NCBI RefSeq assembly: GCF_030846775.1
Contig: NZ_CP132910.1
Span: forward strand, 3,909,001 to 3,973,000
Direction of reading: 5' to 3'
Length of the DNA: 64,000 bases
DNA from: Geothrix sp. 21YS21S-2
Lineage (GTDB): Bacteria; Acidobacteriota; Holophagae; Holophagales; Holophagaceae
Positions 39,310 to 47,821 of this stretch are shown here, piece after piece; position 1 is the first letter of the stretch, and the number at the start of each line of letters is the position of its first letter. The notes under the pieces were generated by a model. That model worked only from the letters and a program-made list of their open reading frames with translations, searched no databases and was not told the origin of the DNA. The position numbers were made by a program, and so were the translations under genes.

Positions 39310-40713
39310 GTGGAACGCAAGAAACTCGTCGCGCTCGTCGTGGCCTTCGCGGCCCTGGCCGGAATCATGTGGCTCACTCCCGAAGTGAAGGGACTGACCC
39401 CCACCAGCAAGGCGGCCCTGGGGGTGGCGGTCTTCGCCATCATCGTCTGGGTCACCCAGGCCCTGGAGGACGCCATCAGCGGCCTCCTCATCGTCTTCCT
39501 CCTGGCGGCCCTCAAGGCCACCACCCTGCCCAACGCCTTCGGGGGCTACGCCAACACGGCGCTCTGGCTCATCGTCATCGGCTTCATCATGGCCGGGTGC
39601 ATGGAGAAGTCGGGCTTCTCCAAGCGGGTCGCCCTGACGCTGGTGAACATGGCCGGCGGCGGCGCCGTGAAGATCTACTGGGCCGTCGCCGCGGTCATGG
39701 CCGTCATGACCTTCCTGGTGCCGTCCATCACGGCCCGGACGCTGCTCATGCTGCCCATCATCCTGGGCATCGGGCAGGCCTTCAACGCCGAGCACGGCAA
39801 GAGCAACATCATGAAGGCCCTCATGTTCATCGTCGCCATGAGCGGCACCATGATGAGCATGGGCGTGCTCACCGCCCACGTGGGCAACCCCATCACCGTC
39901 GGGCTCATCGAGGCCGCCACCAAGAAGACCATCTCCTGGTCCATGTGGTTCAAGGTGGGCGGCGTGCCGGCCTTCGCGCTGGCCTTCCTCTCCGTCTACA
40001 TCCTCCGCCTCATGTGGCCCCCCGAGATCAAGACCCTGGGCAGCGGCCACGACTACATCAAGAGCGAGCTGGAGGCCCTGGGCCCCTTCTCCAAGGCCGA
40101 GAAGTACACCCTGGTGGTCTTCCTGCTGACCCTGGTGCTCTGGGCCACGGACTCCTTCCACAAGGTCAACGTGGTGATCGTCGGCATGGCCTCCGTCATC
40201 GTCCTGCTCTGGCCCGCCAAGGGGATCATGGGCTGGAAGGAGGCGCAGTCCAAGGTGCCCTGGAACGTGTTCGTGCTGTACGGCGCGGGCCTCTCCATGG
40301 GCGCAGCCCTGGCCTCCTCGGGCGCGGCCAAGTGGATGGCCGGGACCATGCTCGGCCCCCTCATCCACCTGCCCCACGTGGCCCAGCTGATCATCATCAT
40401 CTGGCTCATCACCGCCCTGCAGGTGTTCTTCACCGGCGGCGGCCCCAAGACCACGGCCCTGACACCCATCATCATCGCCCACGCCGTGGCCATCGGCGCC
40501 GACCCCATGGCCTTCGCCCTGATCATCGGCATCAACATGCCCCACCAGTACCTGCTCCCCGTGACCAACATGCCCAACGCCGTGGCCATGGGCAGCGGCC
40601 ACATCACCTCGAAGGAGATGCTGAAGACCGGCGCCGTGATGAGCCTGCTGGCGGCCGTCTTCATGACGGTCATGGCCCTGACGTACTGGACCTGGCTCGG
40701 GCTCACGAAGTAG
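39310..40713 (+). CDS. DASS-family anion symporter (SLC13/CitT type)
   Basis: A 467-residue inner-membrane transporter with about twelve helices. Family marks are NPITVGLIEAATKKTISW after ITARTLLMLPIILGIGQAF and, in the second half, VFFTGGGPKTTALTPIIIAH and GINMPHQYLLPVTNMPNAVA. These proteins carry di- and tricarboxylates or lactate-like acids with sodium or in exchange. The start is the GTG at 39310 with GGAGG eight bases upstream. The FAD oxidase gene starts nine bases after its stop, so the acid it imports is probably the substrate of that enzyme. Confidence 0.9.
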   Translation: MERKKLVALVVAFAALAGIMWLTPEVKGLTPTSKAALGVAVFAIIVWVTQALEDAISGLLIVFLLAALKATTLPNAFGGYANTALWLIVIGFIMAGCMEKSGFSKRVALTLVNMAGGGAVKIYWAVAAVMAVMTFLVPSITARTLLMLPIILGIGQAFNAEHGKSNIMKALMFIVAMSGTMMSMGVLTAHVGNPITVGLIEAATKKTISWSMWFKVGGVPAFALAFLSVYILRLMWPPEIKTLGSGHDYIKSELEALGPFSKAEKYTLVVFLLTLVLWATDSFHKVNVVIVGMASVIVLLWPAKGIMGWKEAQSKVPWNVFVLYGAGLSMGAALASSGAAKWMAGTMLGPLIHLPHVAQLIIIIWLITALQVFFTGGGPKTTALTPIIIAHAVAIGADPMAFALIIGINMPHQYLLPVTNMPNAVAMGSGHITSKEMLKTGAVMSLLAAVFMTVMALTYWTWLGLTK

Positions 40714-40722
40714 GAGAATGAC

Positions 40723-42111
40723 ATGCCGGTGACCACGCTTCTCGACGAACTGCGGCTGATCGTGGGCCAGGACCACGTCCTGGACGGCGAGGTGGACCGG
40801 TTCGGCTACTCCTACGACTCCTCCTTCCTGCCCCTGGTCCCGGCCCGCAAGCCGGACCTGGTGGTGCGGCCCCGCACCGTGCAGGAGGTCTCCAGGGTCA
40901 TGGCCCTGGCGCACGCCGCCGGCATCCCGGTCACCCCCCGGGGCGCCGCCAGCGGGCGCACCGGGGGCTCCGTGCCCCTGGAGGGCGGCATCTCCCTCGC
41001 CCTGGACCGCATGACCGACATCCTCGAAGTGGACGAGGCCAACATGATGGTCACGGTGGAGCCGGGCGTGCGCACCATGGACCTGCACGACGCCTGCGCC
41101 GCCCGGGGGCTCTTCTATCCCCCGGACCCCGCCAGCTGGAAGTTCAGCACCATCGGCGGCAACGTGGCCGAGAACGCCGGGGGCATGCGGGCCGTGAAGT
41201 ACGGCGTCACCCGGGACTACGTCATGGGCCTCCAGGTGGTCCTGGCCGACGGCGCCATCCTCGAGACCGGCGGGAAGGCCATCAAGAACGTCACCGGCTA
41301 CGACCTCACGAGCCTCTTCACGGGCTCGGAGGGGACCCTCGGGGTGATCACGAAGGTGCTGCTGCGGCTCATCCCCCTGCCCAAGCAGCGGGGGGTGCTG
41401 CGGCTCATGTTCGCCGACATGGAGGACGGCTGCGCCACGGTCCACCGGATGCTGAAGGAGGACATCGTCCCCTCGGCCGCGGAGATCATGGACGACGTCA
41501 GCCTCGAGGCCGTGGCCAGGCACCGCAAGATGACCCTGCCGGCGGGCGCCGGCTGCTGCGTGATCATCGAAGTGGACGGCGAGGATGCCGCCTCGCTGGA
41601 CGGCCAGTACGAGCGCATCCGCCACGTGGCCGCCGCCTGCGGCTGCCTCGAATTCAAGGTGGCCAAGGACAAGGCCGAGAGCGACGAGCTCTGGGCGGTG
41701 CGGCGCGGCCTCAGTTCGGCCGTGGCCTCCCTGGCCCCCAACCGCCTGGGCGAGGACATCTCCGTGCCCCGGGACGCCTTCCCCGAGGTGGTCCGCCGCA
41801 TCGGCGCCATCGCGAAGAAGTTCGACCTCCTCATCCCGGTCTTCGGCCACGCCGGGGACGGGAACCTGCACCCGTCCGTGCTCTGCGACATGGCCGACGC
41901 CGGGCAGGCCGAAAGGGTCCACCATGCGGTCGACGCCATCTTCGAGGCGGCCCTGGCCGTGGGGGGAACCCTGACCGGGGAGCACGGCATCGGCATCACC
42001 AAGCGCCCCTACCTGGCCCAGGCCCTGGGCGAAACGGGCGTGCGCACCCTCAAGGCCATCAAGGCCGGCCTCGATCCCAAGGGGATCCTCAACCCGGGGA
42101 AGATCTGGTGA
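40723..42111 (+). CDS. glcD: FAD-linked 2-hydroxyacid dehydrogenase (GlcD-like)
   Basis: A 462-residue flavoprotein of the GlcD/D-lactate dehydrogenase family. The FAD-binding region shows VTPRGAASGRTGGSVPLEGG and FSTIGGNVAENAGGMRAVKY; later come GSEGTLGVITKVLLRL and the C-terminal GHAGDGNLHPSV and GTLTGEHGIGITKRPYL. It would oxidise D-lactate or glycolate and pass electrons to its iron-sulfur partner. It overlaps the next gene by four bases (GTGA). Confidence 0.92.
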   Translation: MPVTTLLDELRLIVGQDHVLDGEVDRFGYSYDSSFLPLVPARKPDLVVRPRTVQEVSRVMALAHAAGIPVTPRGAASGRTGGSVPLEGGISLALDRMTDILEVDEANMMVTVEPGVRTMDLHDACAARGLFYPPDPASWKFSTIGGNVAENAGGMRAVKYGVTRDYVMGLQVVLADGAILETGGKAIKNVTGYDLTSLFTGSEGTLGVITKVLLRLIPLPKQRGVLRLMFADMEDGCATVHRMLKEDIVPSAAEIMDDVSLEAVARHRKMTLPAGAGCCVIIEVDGEDAASLDGQYERIRHVAAACGCLEFKVAKDKAESDELWAVRRGLSSAVASLAPNRLGEDISVPRDAFPEVVRRIGAIAKKFDLLIPVFGHAGDGNLHPSVLCDMADAGQAERVHHAVDAIFEAALAVGGTLTGEHGIGITKRPYLAQALGETGVRTLKAIKAGLDPKGILNPGKIW

Positions 42112-43319
42112 ACGACCTCCTCAAGGAAGCCAAGGACCTGGTGGCGGGCTGCGACCGGTGCGGCACCTGCCTCACCGTGTGCCCCCTGTTCAAGGTGCGC
42201 GACGTGGAGCGCTCCAGCGCCCGCGGCAAGAACGCCATCGCCCGGGGCCTGGCCGAGGGCGGCCTCGAGCCCGGCGCGGGCGTGCGCGGGGCGGTGGAGT
42301 TCTGCCTGCTCTGCCGGGCCTGCGCCGACAGCTGCCCCAACAAGGTGGCCACCGACGAGGCCATGATCCGGGTACGCCAGGTCCTCACGGACCGCGCGGG
42401 CGGTCCCACCGCGAAGTACCGCCTGGTGGGCGCCGTGCTGCGCAGCCGCGCCCTGGTGGGCCTGGGCGCCCTGTCCCTGGGGGCGCTGCGGCGCCTCGGG
42501 CTCCTGCGCTTCCTCCCCTCGGCCCTGGTCCCGAAGGAATTCCCCCGCAAGGCCTTCCTGGCCGCCTTCGCCGGTCCCGCGGCCCTGGGCGGGGAGGCTC
42601 CGGTGTCCCCGGCGCAGCTGGGCACCCACGCCCGGGTGGCCTATTTCCAGGGCTGCGGCATGAAGCTCATGTTCCCGGACGCCGCCGAGGCCACCCTGAA
42701 GCTCCTGGGCGGCCTGGGCGAGGTGACCTCCCCGGACAACCCCTGCTGCGGCCTTCCCCACCTGGCCCACGGCATGGGCGCCACCTTCCTGGACCTGGCC
42801 AAGGAGAACATCGCCCTCTTCGAGGACGCCGACCTGGTGGTGACCGACTGCGCCAGCTGCGGCGGGGCCCTCAAGCACCTGGCCTCCCACTTCCGGGAGG
42901 ATCCGCTCTGGCGGGACCGGGCCGCGGCCTTCAGCGCCAAGGTGCTGGACCTCACCGAGTACCTCGTGCGCATGGGCTACCAGTCCCCGGAACGCCGGGA
43001 CCGCACGTACACGTTCCACGACCCCTGCCACCTGGTGCGGGGCCAGGGGATCCGCCGCCAGCCGCGCCAGCTCCTGGAGGCCGCGGGCACCTTCGTGGAC
43101 ATGCGCGAGTCCGACGCCTGCTGCGGCGGCGCCGGCACCTTCCACATGGACCACCCCGAAGCCGCCGCCCAGGTGCTGGCCCGCAAGACCTCGAACATCG
43201 AGGCCACCGGGGCCGACGTGGTGGTCACGGCCTGCCCCGGCTGCCTCATCCAGCTCACCCGGGCCGCGGAGGCCAGCGGCGGCAGGTTCAAGGCCATGCA
43301 TATCAGCCAGGTGATCTGA
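42108..43319 (+). CDS. glcF: Iron-sulfur subunit of a 2-hydroxyacid oxidase (GlcF-like)
   Basis: A 403-residue protein. Two 4Fe-4S ferredoxin motifs are near the N-terminus: CDRCGTCLTVCPL and CLLCRACADSCPN. Two CCG domains follow, with CCGLPHLAHGMG, CASCGG, HDPCHLVRGQG and CCGGAGTFHMDHP. It takes electrons from the GlcD-like flavoprotein and delivers them to the quinone pool at the membrane. It starts with a GTG that overlaps the previous stop. No GlcE-like third subunit is seen. Confidence 0.92.
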   Translation: MNDLLKEAKDLVAGCDRCGTCLTVCPLFKVRDVERSSARGKNAIARGLAEGGLEPGAGVRGAVEFCLLCRACADSCPNKVATDEAMIRVRQVLTDRAGGPTAKYRLVGAVLRSRALVGLGALSLGALRRLGLLRFLPSALVPKEFPRKAFLAAFAGPAALGGEAPVSPAQLGTHARVAYFQGCGMKLMFPDAAEATLKLLGGLGEVTSPDNPCCGLPHLAHGMGATFLDLAKENIALFEDADLVVTDCASCGGALKHLASHFREDPLWRDRAAAFSAKVLDLTEYLVRMGYQSPERRDRTYTFHDPCHLVRGQGIRRQPRQLLEAAGTFVDMRESDACCGGAGTFHMDHPEAAAQVLARKTSNIEATGADVVVTACPGCLIQLTRAAEASGGRFKAMHISQVI

Positions 43320-43356
43320 ACAGGAATTATTCCCGGATTGCTGGCCTAATGTACCC

Positions 43357-44112
43357 ATGGAAAAGCTTTTCGAGCCGGATCTCGATCTGGAGCTGGCCCT
43401 CTCCGGCGTCGGGGAGAGCCGGAGGGGGCTGAGCCTGGCCCTCGCGGCAGGCCTGACCCTGGCCCTGGTGTGGGCGCTCGGCGCGGCGCGCCTGCGCGCC
43501 GCCGGCGTGGAACGGACCCGGGTCCTGGGCGTCCGGCTCGCGGTGGATCAGGTCCTGGACCCCGCCCCCCGGGAGGCCCCGCCCTCCGCCCACCCCGGGG
43601 ATCCCGCCGGGACGGGGACGGTGGACCCGGACCTGCTGAAATACCAGAAGCTGCAGGCGAGCCTCCCCAGGGCAGCCAGCTTCACGCCGGATCTGGACCT
43701 GGAGCCTCGCGGCCTGCCGGCGGAAGCCGCCGCCCCGGAGGTGCCCCAGGGCCTGCCCGTGGCCCGGGGCGGCAACGGCATGGCGCGGGGGGACGGCGGT
43801 TCCAGGCCCGCCGCGGCGGCCCCGGTGCGGCGCATCCTGGCCGCGCCCGTGGACGACGACGAGTTCCGCATCGTCCTGCAGCCCATCCCGGTGGTGAAGG
43901 GGACGGTCCGGGGCCTCAAGGGCTCGGTCCTCGTGCGCCTCTCCATCGGCGCCGACGGCGTGCCGCTGTCCGCCACGCCCCTGGGGGGCCCCCCGGAGAC
44001 CTGGCCGAGGATCGTGGAGACCGTGCTCCTCTGGCGCTTCCACGTGCCCGAGCGCATGAGGGTCCAGGCCCCCATCCGCCTGGACGTGACCTTCTCCCTC
44101 CAGACGCTGTAG
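43357..44112 (+). CDS. TonB-like protein
   Basis: A 251-residue protein with a cytoplasmic N-terminus, one transmembrane helix (about 25-45, LSLALAAGLTLALVWALG), a long Pro/Ala/Gly-rich linker and a C-terminal TonB-like domain (about 175-251: GSVLVRLSIGADGVPLSATP, then LLWRFHVPERM). Such proteins couple inner-membrane energy to outer-membrane receptors. No ExbB/ExbD partner is nearby. Function as energy transducer is inferred from the layout. Confidence 0.65.
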   Translation: MEKLFEPDLDLELALSGVGESRRGLSLALAAGLTLALVWALGAARLRAAGVERTRVLGVRLAVDQVLDPAPREAPPSAHPGDPAGTGTVDPDLLKYQKLQASLPRAASFTPDLDLEPRGLPAEAAAPEVPQGLPVARGGNGMARGDGGSRPAAAAPVRRILAAPVDDDEFRIVLQPIPVVKGTVRGLKGSVLVRLSIGADGVPLSATPLGGPPETWPRIVETVLLWRFHVPERMRVQAPIRLDVTFSLQTL

Positions 44113-44125
44113 ACGAGAGGCCACC

Positions 44126-44716
44126 GTGCGATTCCAGACCGACCTCCCCGCGCCGCCCGCCGCCCTCCGCCATGCCCGCGGCGGCCTCTGGCGGTGGCTC
44201 GGAAAGCTCTACCTGGCCTGGGGAGGCTGGCGGGTGGAGGGCGGGTTCCCCGAGGACCCCCGGGCCGTGGTCATCGTGGCGCCCCACACCTCCAACTGGG
44301 ACTTCACCCTGGGCCTGGCGGTGGTGCTGGCCCTGGAACTGCGCTCCTCCTGGCTGGGCAAGCACACGATCTTCAAGCCCCCCTTCCGCGGGCTCCTGCG
44401 CTGGCTGGGCGGCATCCCCGTGGACCGCAGGGCCGCCAGCGGCGTGGTGGGGGCCTGCGTGTCGGCCTTCGAGGCGGCCCCCGCCCTCTACATCGCGCTG
44501 TCCCCCGAGGGCACCCGCAAGCAGGTGGGCCAGTGGAAGTCCGGGTTCTACCACATCGCCTCCAGGGCCGGCGTCCCCATCCTGCCGGTGGCCCTGGACT
44601 ACCCGGAGCACGTGGTGCGCTTCCTGCCCCCCTTCCACCCCAGCGGGGACCTGGAGCGGGACCTTCCCCTGCTCCGGGCGCCCTTCGAGGACGTCAAGGG
44701 CCACTCGGCCCGGTGA
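44126..44716 (+). CDS. 1-acyl-sn-glycerol-3-phosphate acyltransferase-like protein
   Basis: A 196-residue acyltransferase with the block-I motif APHTSNWDFTL (HxxxxD-like) and block III SPEGTRKQVGQWKSGFYHI. The family transfers fatty acyl groups to lysophospholipids or other acceptors at the inner membrane. It is short compared with PlsC (about 245), with no clear membrane helix. The start is GTG at 44126, 14 bases after the TonB-like stop, so probably co-transcribed. Confidence 0.85.
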   Translation: MRFQTDLPAPPAALRHARGGLWRWLGKLYLAWGGWRVEGGFPEDPRAVVIVAPHTSNWDFTLGLAVVLALELRSSWLGKHTIFKPPFRGLLRWLGGIPVDRRAASGVVGACVSAFEAAPALYIALSPEGTRKQVGQWKSGFYHIASRAGVPILPVALDYPEHVVRFLPPFHPSGDLERDLPLLRAPFEDVKGHSAR

Positions 44717-44806
44717 GTGGCGCGAGGCGACGCGGCGGGGTATCGTAAGACCGTGCGAATCCAGGAATCCCCGATCCATGCCACGCCCCGGGCGGCGGAG
44801 GGCTGA

Positions 44807-46009
44807 ATGTCCACCGGCGCCCAGATCCGGGAACCCGCCCTCGTCGCCGAGGCCCTCCGGGACCTCATGGCCACCGAAGCGGAGTTCCCCATCAAGGTGG
44901 AGGGCACGCGGACCCTGCCGTACACCGCCGTCCTGCTGAAGGTGGAGGCCGGCTCCGGGGACCTGGTCCTCAAGCTGCTGCGGCCCCTGCCGCCGGCCCT
45001 GGCGGAGGGGGCGCCGTTCGAGCTCGTGTTCGCCACCCAGGGCAAGCGCCTGGAGGGGCGCATCCGGTTCGTGGGACGGGAGGGCTATCTGCAGTACCGC
45101 TTCCAGGGCCCGGCGACCCTGACGGCGTCGGACCGGCGGCTCTGGAAGCGCTACCCCTTCCGCCCCCGGGAGAACTTCTACGTGGCCGGGCAGGACTCCG
45201 AGGTCCCGGGGCACGGCCTCACCGGACCCCTGCTGAGCCTGTCCATGGGGGGCCTGGCCTTCCGGGTGGACCGCATGCTGAGGCTCGACGACGGGATGCC
45301 CCTGCCGCCCCACGCCGTGCTCTTCGACCGGGGGATGATCTTCAGCCTCCTGCGCGTCAGCGGCTTCCCCAAGGGCGAGCACCTGGAGCTCCGGGGCCAG
45401 GTGGTGCGGGTGCAGCAGGCCGACTCCGAGCTGCAGCTGGGCGTCCAGTTCATGGGCATGGGCGAGGCCGACAAGCTGCTCCTTTCCCGGTTCCTGGAAC
45501 TGCGGGACCGCCAGAGCGGCCTGTCCTCGGGCGGCTACCGGCCGGAGGCCGGCCCCCTGGAGGTCAGCGCCCCGGCCCGGGCCCAGGCCCCTCCTCCGGC
45601 CCCCGCGGCGCCTGGCCTGGAGGCCCTGGGCGCCCTGGACCGCAGGTGCGCCAGGCTCCTCCTGGTGGGGCCCCCAGGCGAGGACCGGGAGCGGCTGGAG
45701 GCGAACCTGAGGGCCGCGGGCTACTGGCGCTTCGAGGCCGCGCCGGACCTCTTCGGGGCCCACGGCCTCTGGAAGGAGGCGGGGTCCGCGCCGGTGCGGC
45801 TCCTCCTGGTGGACCTGGAGCCCAGCCTCGCCGGGGGCCTGGAGGCCGTCGGCGCCGTGCGGCACCTGGAGCCGCTGCTCCGGTCCTTCGGGGAGCTGCC
45901 CATCGCCTTCGTCACCCGGAAGGCGGATCCCATGCTGGACCTCCTGGGGAACCCCGCCTACCGGGGCCTGTCCCTGGAGGGGACGGGCTGGGGAGAGCTC
46001 CTACCTTAG
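44807..46009 (+). CDS. PilZ domain protein with C-terminal receiver-like domain
   Basis: A 400-residue protein. An N-terminal YcgR-like flanking region is followed by a PilZ domain with RRLWKRYPFRPR (RxxxR-type c-di-GMP motif) and LLSLSMGGLAFRV (D/NxSxxG-type, with Leu-Ser for Asn/Asp). After a Pro/Ala-rich linker (about 245-270) comes a receiver-like region (CARLLLVGPPGEDRERLEAN, then VRLLLVDLEPSLAGG), in which the phosphoacceptor surroundings are degenerate. It probably responds to c-di-GMP. Its end overlaps the convergent kinase gene by 9 bp. Confidence 0.75.
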   Translation: MSTGAQIREPALVAEALRDLMATEAEFPIKVEGTRTLPYTAVLLKVEAGSGDLVLKLLRPLPPALAEGAPFELVFATQGKRLEGRIRFVGREGYLQYRFQGPATLTASDRRLWKRYPFRPRENFYVAGQDSEVPGHGLTGPLLSLSMGGLAFRVDRMLRLDDGMPLPPHAVLFDRGMIFSLLRVSGFPKGEHLELRGQVVRVQQADSELQLGVQFMGMGEADKLLLSRFLELRDRQSGLSSGGYRPEAGPLEVSAPARAQAPPPAPAAPGLEALGALDRRCARLLLVGPPGEDRERLEANLRAAGYWRFEAAPDLFGAHGLWKEAGSAPVRLLLVDLEPSLAGGLEAVGAVRHLEPLLRSFGELPIAFVTRKADPMLDLLGNPAYRGLSLEGTGWGELLP

Positions 46010-47734
46010 GATCGCGTCCTCGATCGTGTTGCCCTCGCCCAGCTCCGGGGCCAGGGACCCGGCGGCCAGCAGCAGCCCCCCGGGGGCGTTGCCCCGCACG
46101 AGGCTGTGGTCCATGGCCAGTGAGGCCTCCAGGTGGCACGCGATGCCCAGGGAGGCGCCGTCGACCACCCGGGTTCCCGACACCTGCGCTGAACCGCCCC
46201 GGTGCAGCAGGAGCCCGGGCTGCCCATTGCCGGTGACTTCGCAGGCGGCCAGGACGATCCGGCCCCCGTCAACGGCGCAAAGGCCCAGCCCGGGGTTCCC
46301 CGCCACCCGGCACCCGGCGAGCTGGACCCGGGCGCCCTCCGTGGCGTGCACGCCGGCCCCCGCGTGGCCCGTGACCAGGCAGCCCTCCAGGGCGGTCTGC
46401 GCGCCCTCCAGGGCCAGCACCCCGGCACAGGCGCTCCGCCTGAATTCGCAGCGCACGAACCGGGAGGAGCTGCGGGGCCCCAGCTCCACGGACCCGCCCG
46501 CGTGGTCCTCGAAGACGCAGTCCAGGGCCGTGGCCTGCGCCCCGGCGTGGAGCCGCAGGCCCAGGCCCGCGGGACTGGTGACGAGCGCGGCCTCCAGGGT
46601 GGTGTGGCCGGAGCGCAGGTCCGCGGCCGGTCCCGGGCCGGCGCCCCGGAGGGTGAGGCCCCGCACGTCGCACCGGGGCGCGTCCACGGTGACGCAGGGG
46701 CCCGCGGGGGACTCCACCACGATGAGGGCCGGGTCGCCCGAGCCCTGGAGGGTGAGTTCCTTGTCCACGAGGACCGCCTCCCGGTAGACGCCGGGCAGGA
46801 CCTCGATGACCGCCCCGCTCCGGGCCAGGCGCAGGGCCACCCGGAGGCTGAGGCAGGTGGCCCCGCCGCCCCTGCCCACGACGATGCGCTGGGGGGGCTC
46901 CGGAGCCTGGGCCGGGGCCGCGAGGGCCTCCCGCAGGGCCGCCGCCAGCTCCTCGGCGGTGGCGTAGCGGCGCGAGGGATCCTTGGCCAGGGCCTTGTCC
47001 ATCACGTCCACCACCGCCCGGGGCACGCCATGCAGGTGGTCCGGGGCGAGCTCCCTGGGGGGCTTGTGCAGGATGGCGTTGAGGATGGCCGTGGGGCCTT
47101 CGCCCGTGAAGGGCCGGTCCCCCCCGGAGAGGATCTCGAAGATGATGACCCCGGCGGCGAAGATGTCCGCGGCGGGGCCGGCCTTGCCGCTCTCCAGGTA
47201 CTCCGGGGCCATGTAGCTGACCGTGCCCATCCAGGTGCCCTGCTCCGTGAGGCTCGAGCGGTCCACGCTGGCCACGCCGAAGTCCAGCAGCTTGGCCACG
47301 GGGTGCCTGCCCTTGCCGCCCACGAGGATGTTGGCCGGCTTGACGTCCCGGTGGACGATGCCCCGGGCGTGGGCGAAGCCCAGGCCGTCGCAGGCCTGGG
47401 CCAGGGCCTCCAGCAGGTCGGCCCGGCCCGGGGAGCCGCGCTGGATGAGGGTGGCGAGGTCCTCCCCCTCGTGGAATTCCATGGCCAGGTAGCAGACCTC
47501 CTCCACCATGCCGAAATCATAGACGGTGATGATGTTGGGGTGGTTCAGGGCCGCCATGGCGCGGGCCTCCCGCTCGAAGCGGGCCTGGCCCTCCCCCTCG
47601 AAGGCCGCGCCGGGCCGTATGGTCTTGACGGCCACCGGCCGCTCCAGGACCGGGTCCCGGCCCAGGTACACCTCGCCCATGTTGCCCCTGCCCAGGAGCC
47701 GGAGGATTTCGTATTTGCCGATGGTCTTGATCAT
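46001..47734 (-). CDS. Ser/Thr protein kinase fused to a right-handed beta-helix
   Basis: A 577-residue protein. The kinase domain (about 8-270) is complete: P-loop LGRGNMGEVY (14-23), Lys37, catalytic HRDVKPAN (Asp130), DFG (151-153) and an APE-like APEYLE. Instead of the usual transmembrane helix and sensor, a cytoplasmic linker leads to about 280 residues of short beta-helix (NosD/pectate-lyase-like) repeats, each with GAQTALEGCLVTGHAGAGVH-type coils of about 23 residues. No membrane segment is present. The helix may bind a polysaccharide or serve as a scaffold; its role in signalling is unknown. Confidence 0.85.
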   Translation of the reverse strand: MIKTIGKYEILRLLGRGNMGEVYLGRDPVLERPVAVKTIRPGAAFEGEGQARFEREARAMAALNHPNIITVYDFGMVEEVCYLAMEFHEGEDLATLIQRGSPGRADLLEALAQACDGLGFAHARGIVHRDVKPANILVGGKGRHPVAKLLDFGVASVDRSSLTEQGTWMGTVSYMAPEYLESGKAGPAADIFAAGVIIFEILSGGDRPFTGEGPTAILNAILHKPPRELAPDHLHGVPRAVVDVMDKALAKDPSRRYATAEELAAALREALAAPAQAPEPPQRIVVGRGGGATCLSLRVALRLARSGAVIEVLPGVYREAVLVDKELTLQGSGDPALIVVESPAGPCVTVDAPRCDVRGLTLRGAGPGPAADLRSGHTTLEAALVTSPAGLGLRLHAGAQATALDCVFEDHAGGSVELGPRSSSRFVRCEFRRSACAGVLALEGAQTALEGCLVTGHAGAGVHATEGARVQLAGCRVAGNPGLGLCAVDGGRIVLAACEVTGNGQPGLLLHRGGSAQVSGTRVVDGASLGIACHLEASLAMDHSLVRGNAPGGLLLAAGSLAPELGEGNTIEDAILR

Positions 47735-47821
47735 GCGGTTTCAATGATAAACGGGAATGCACGATTTATCGGTTAAAGGTATCCTCTTCCACCTTGAACT
47801 GTTCTTTACCAGGAGCCGACC

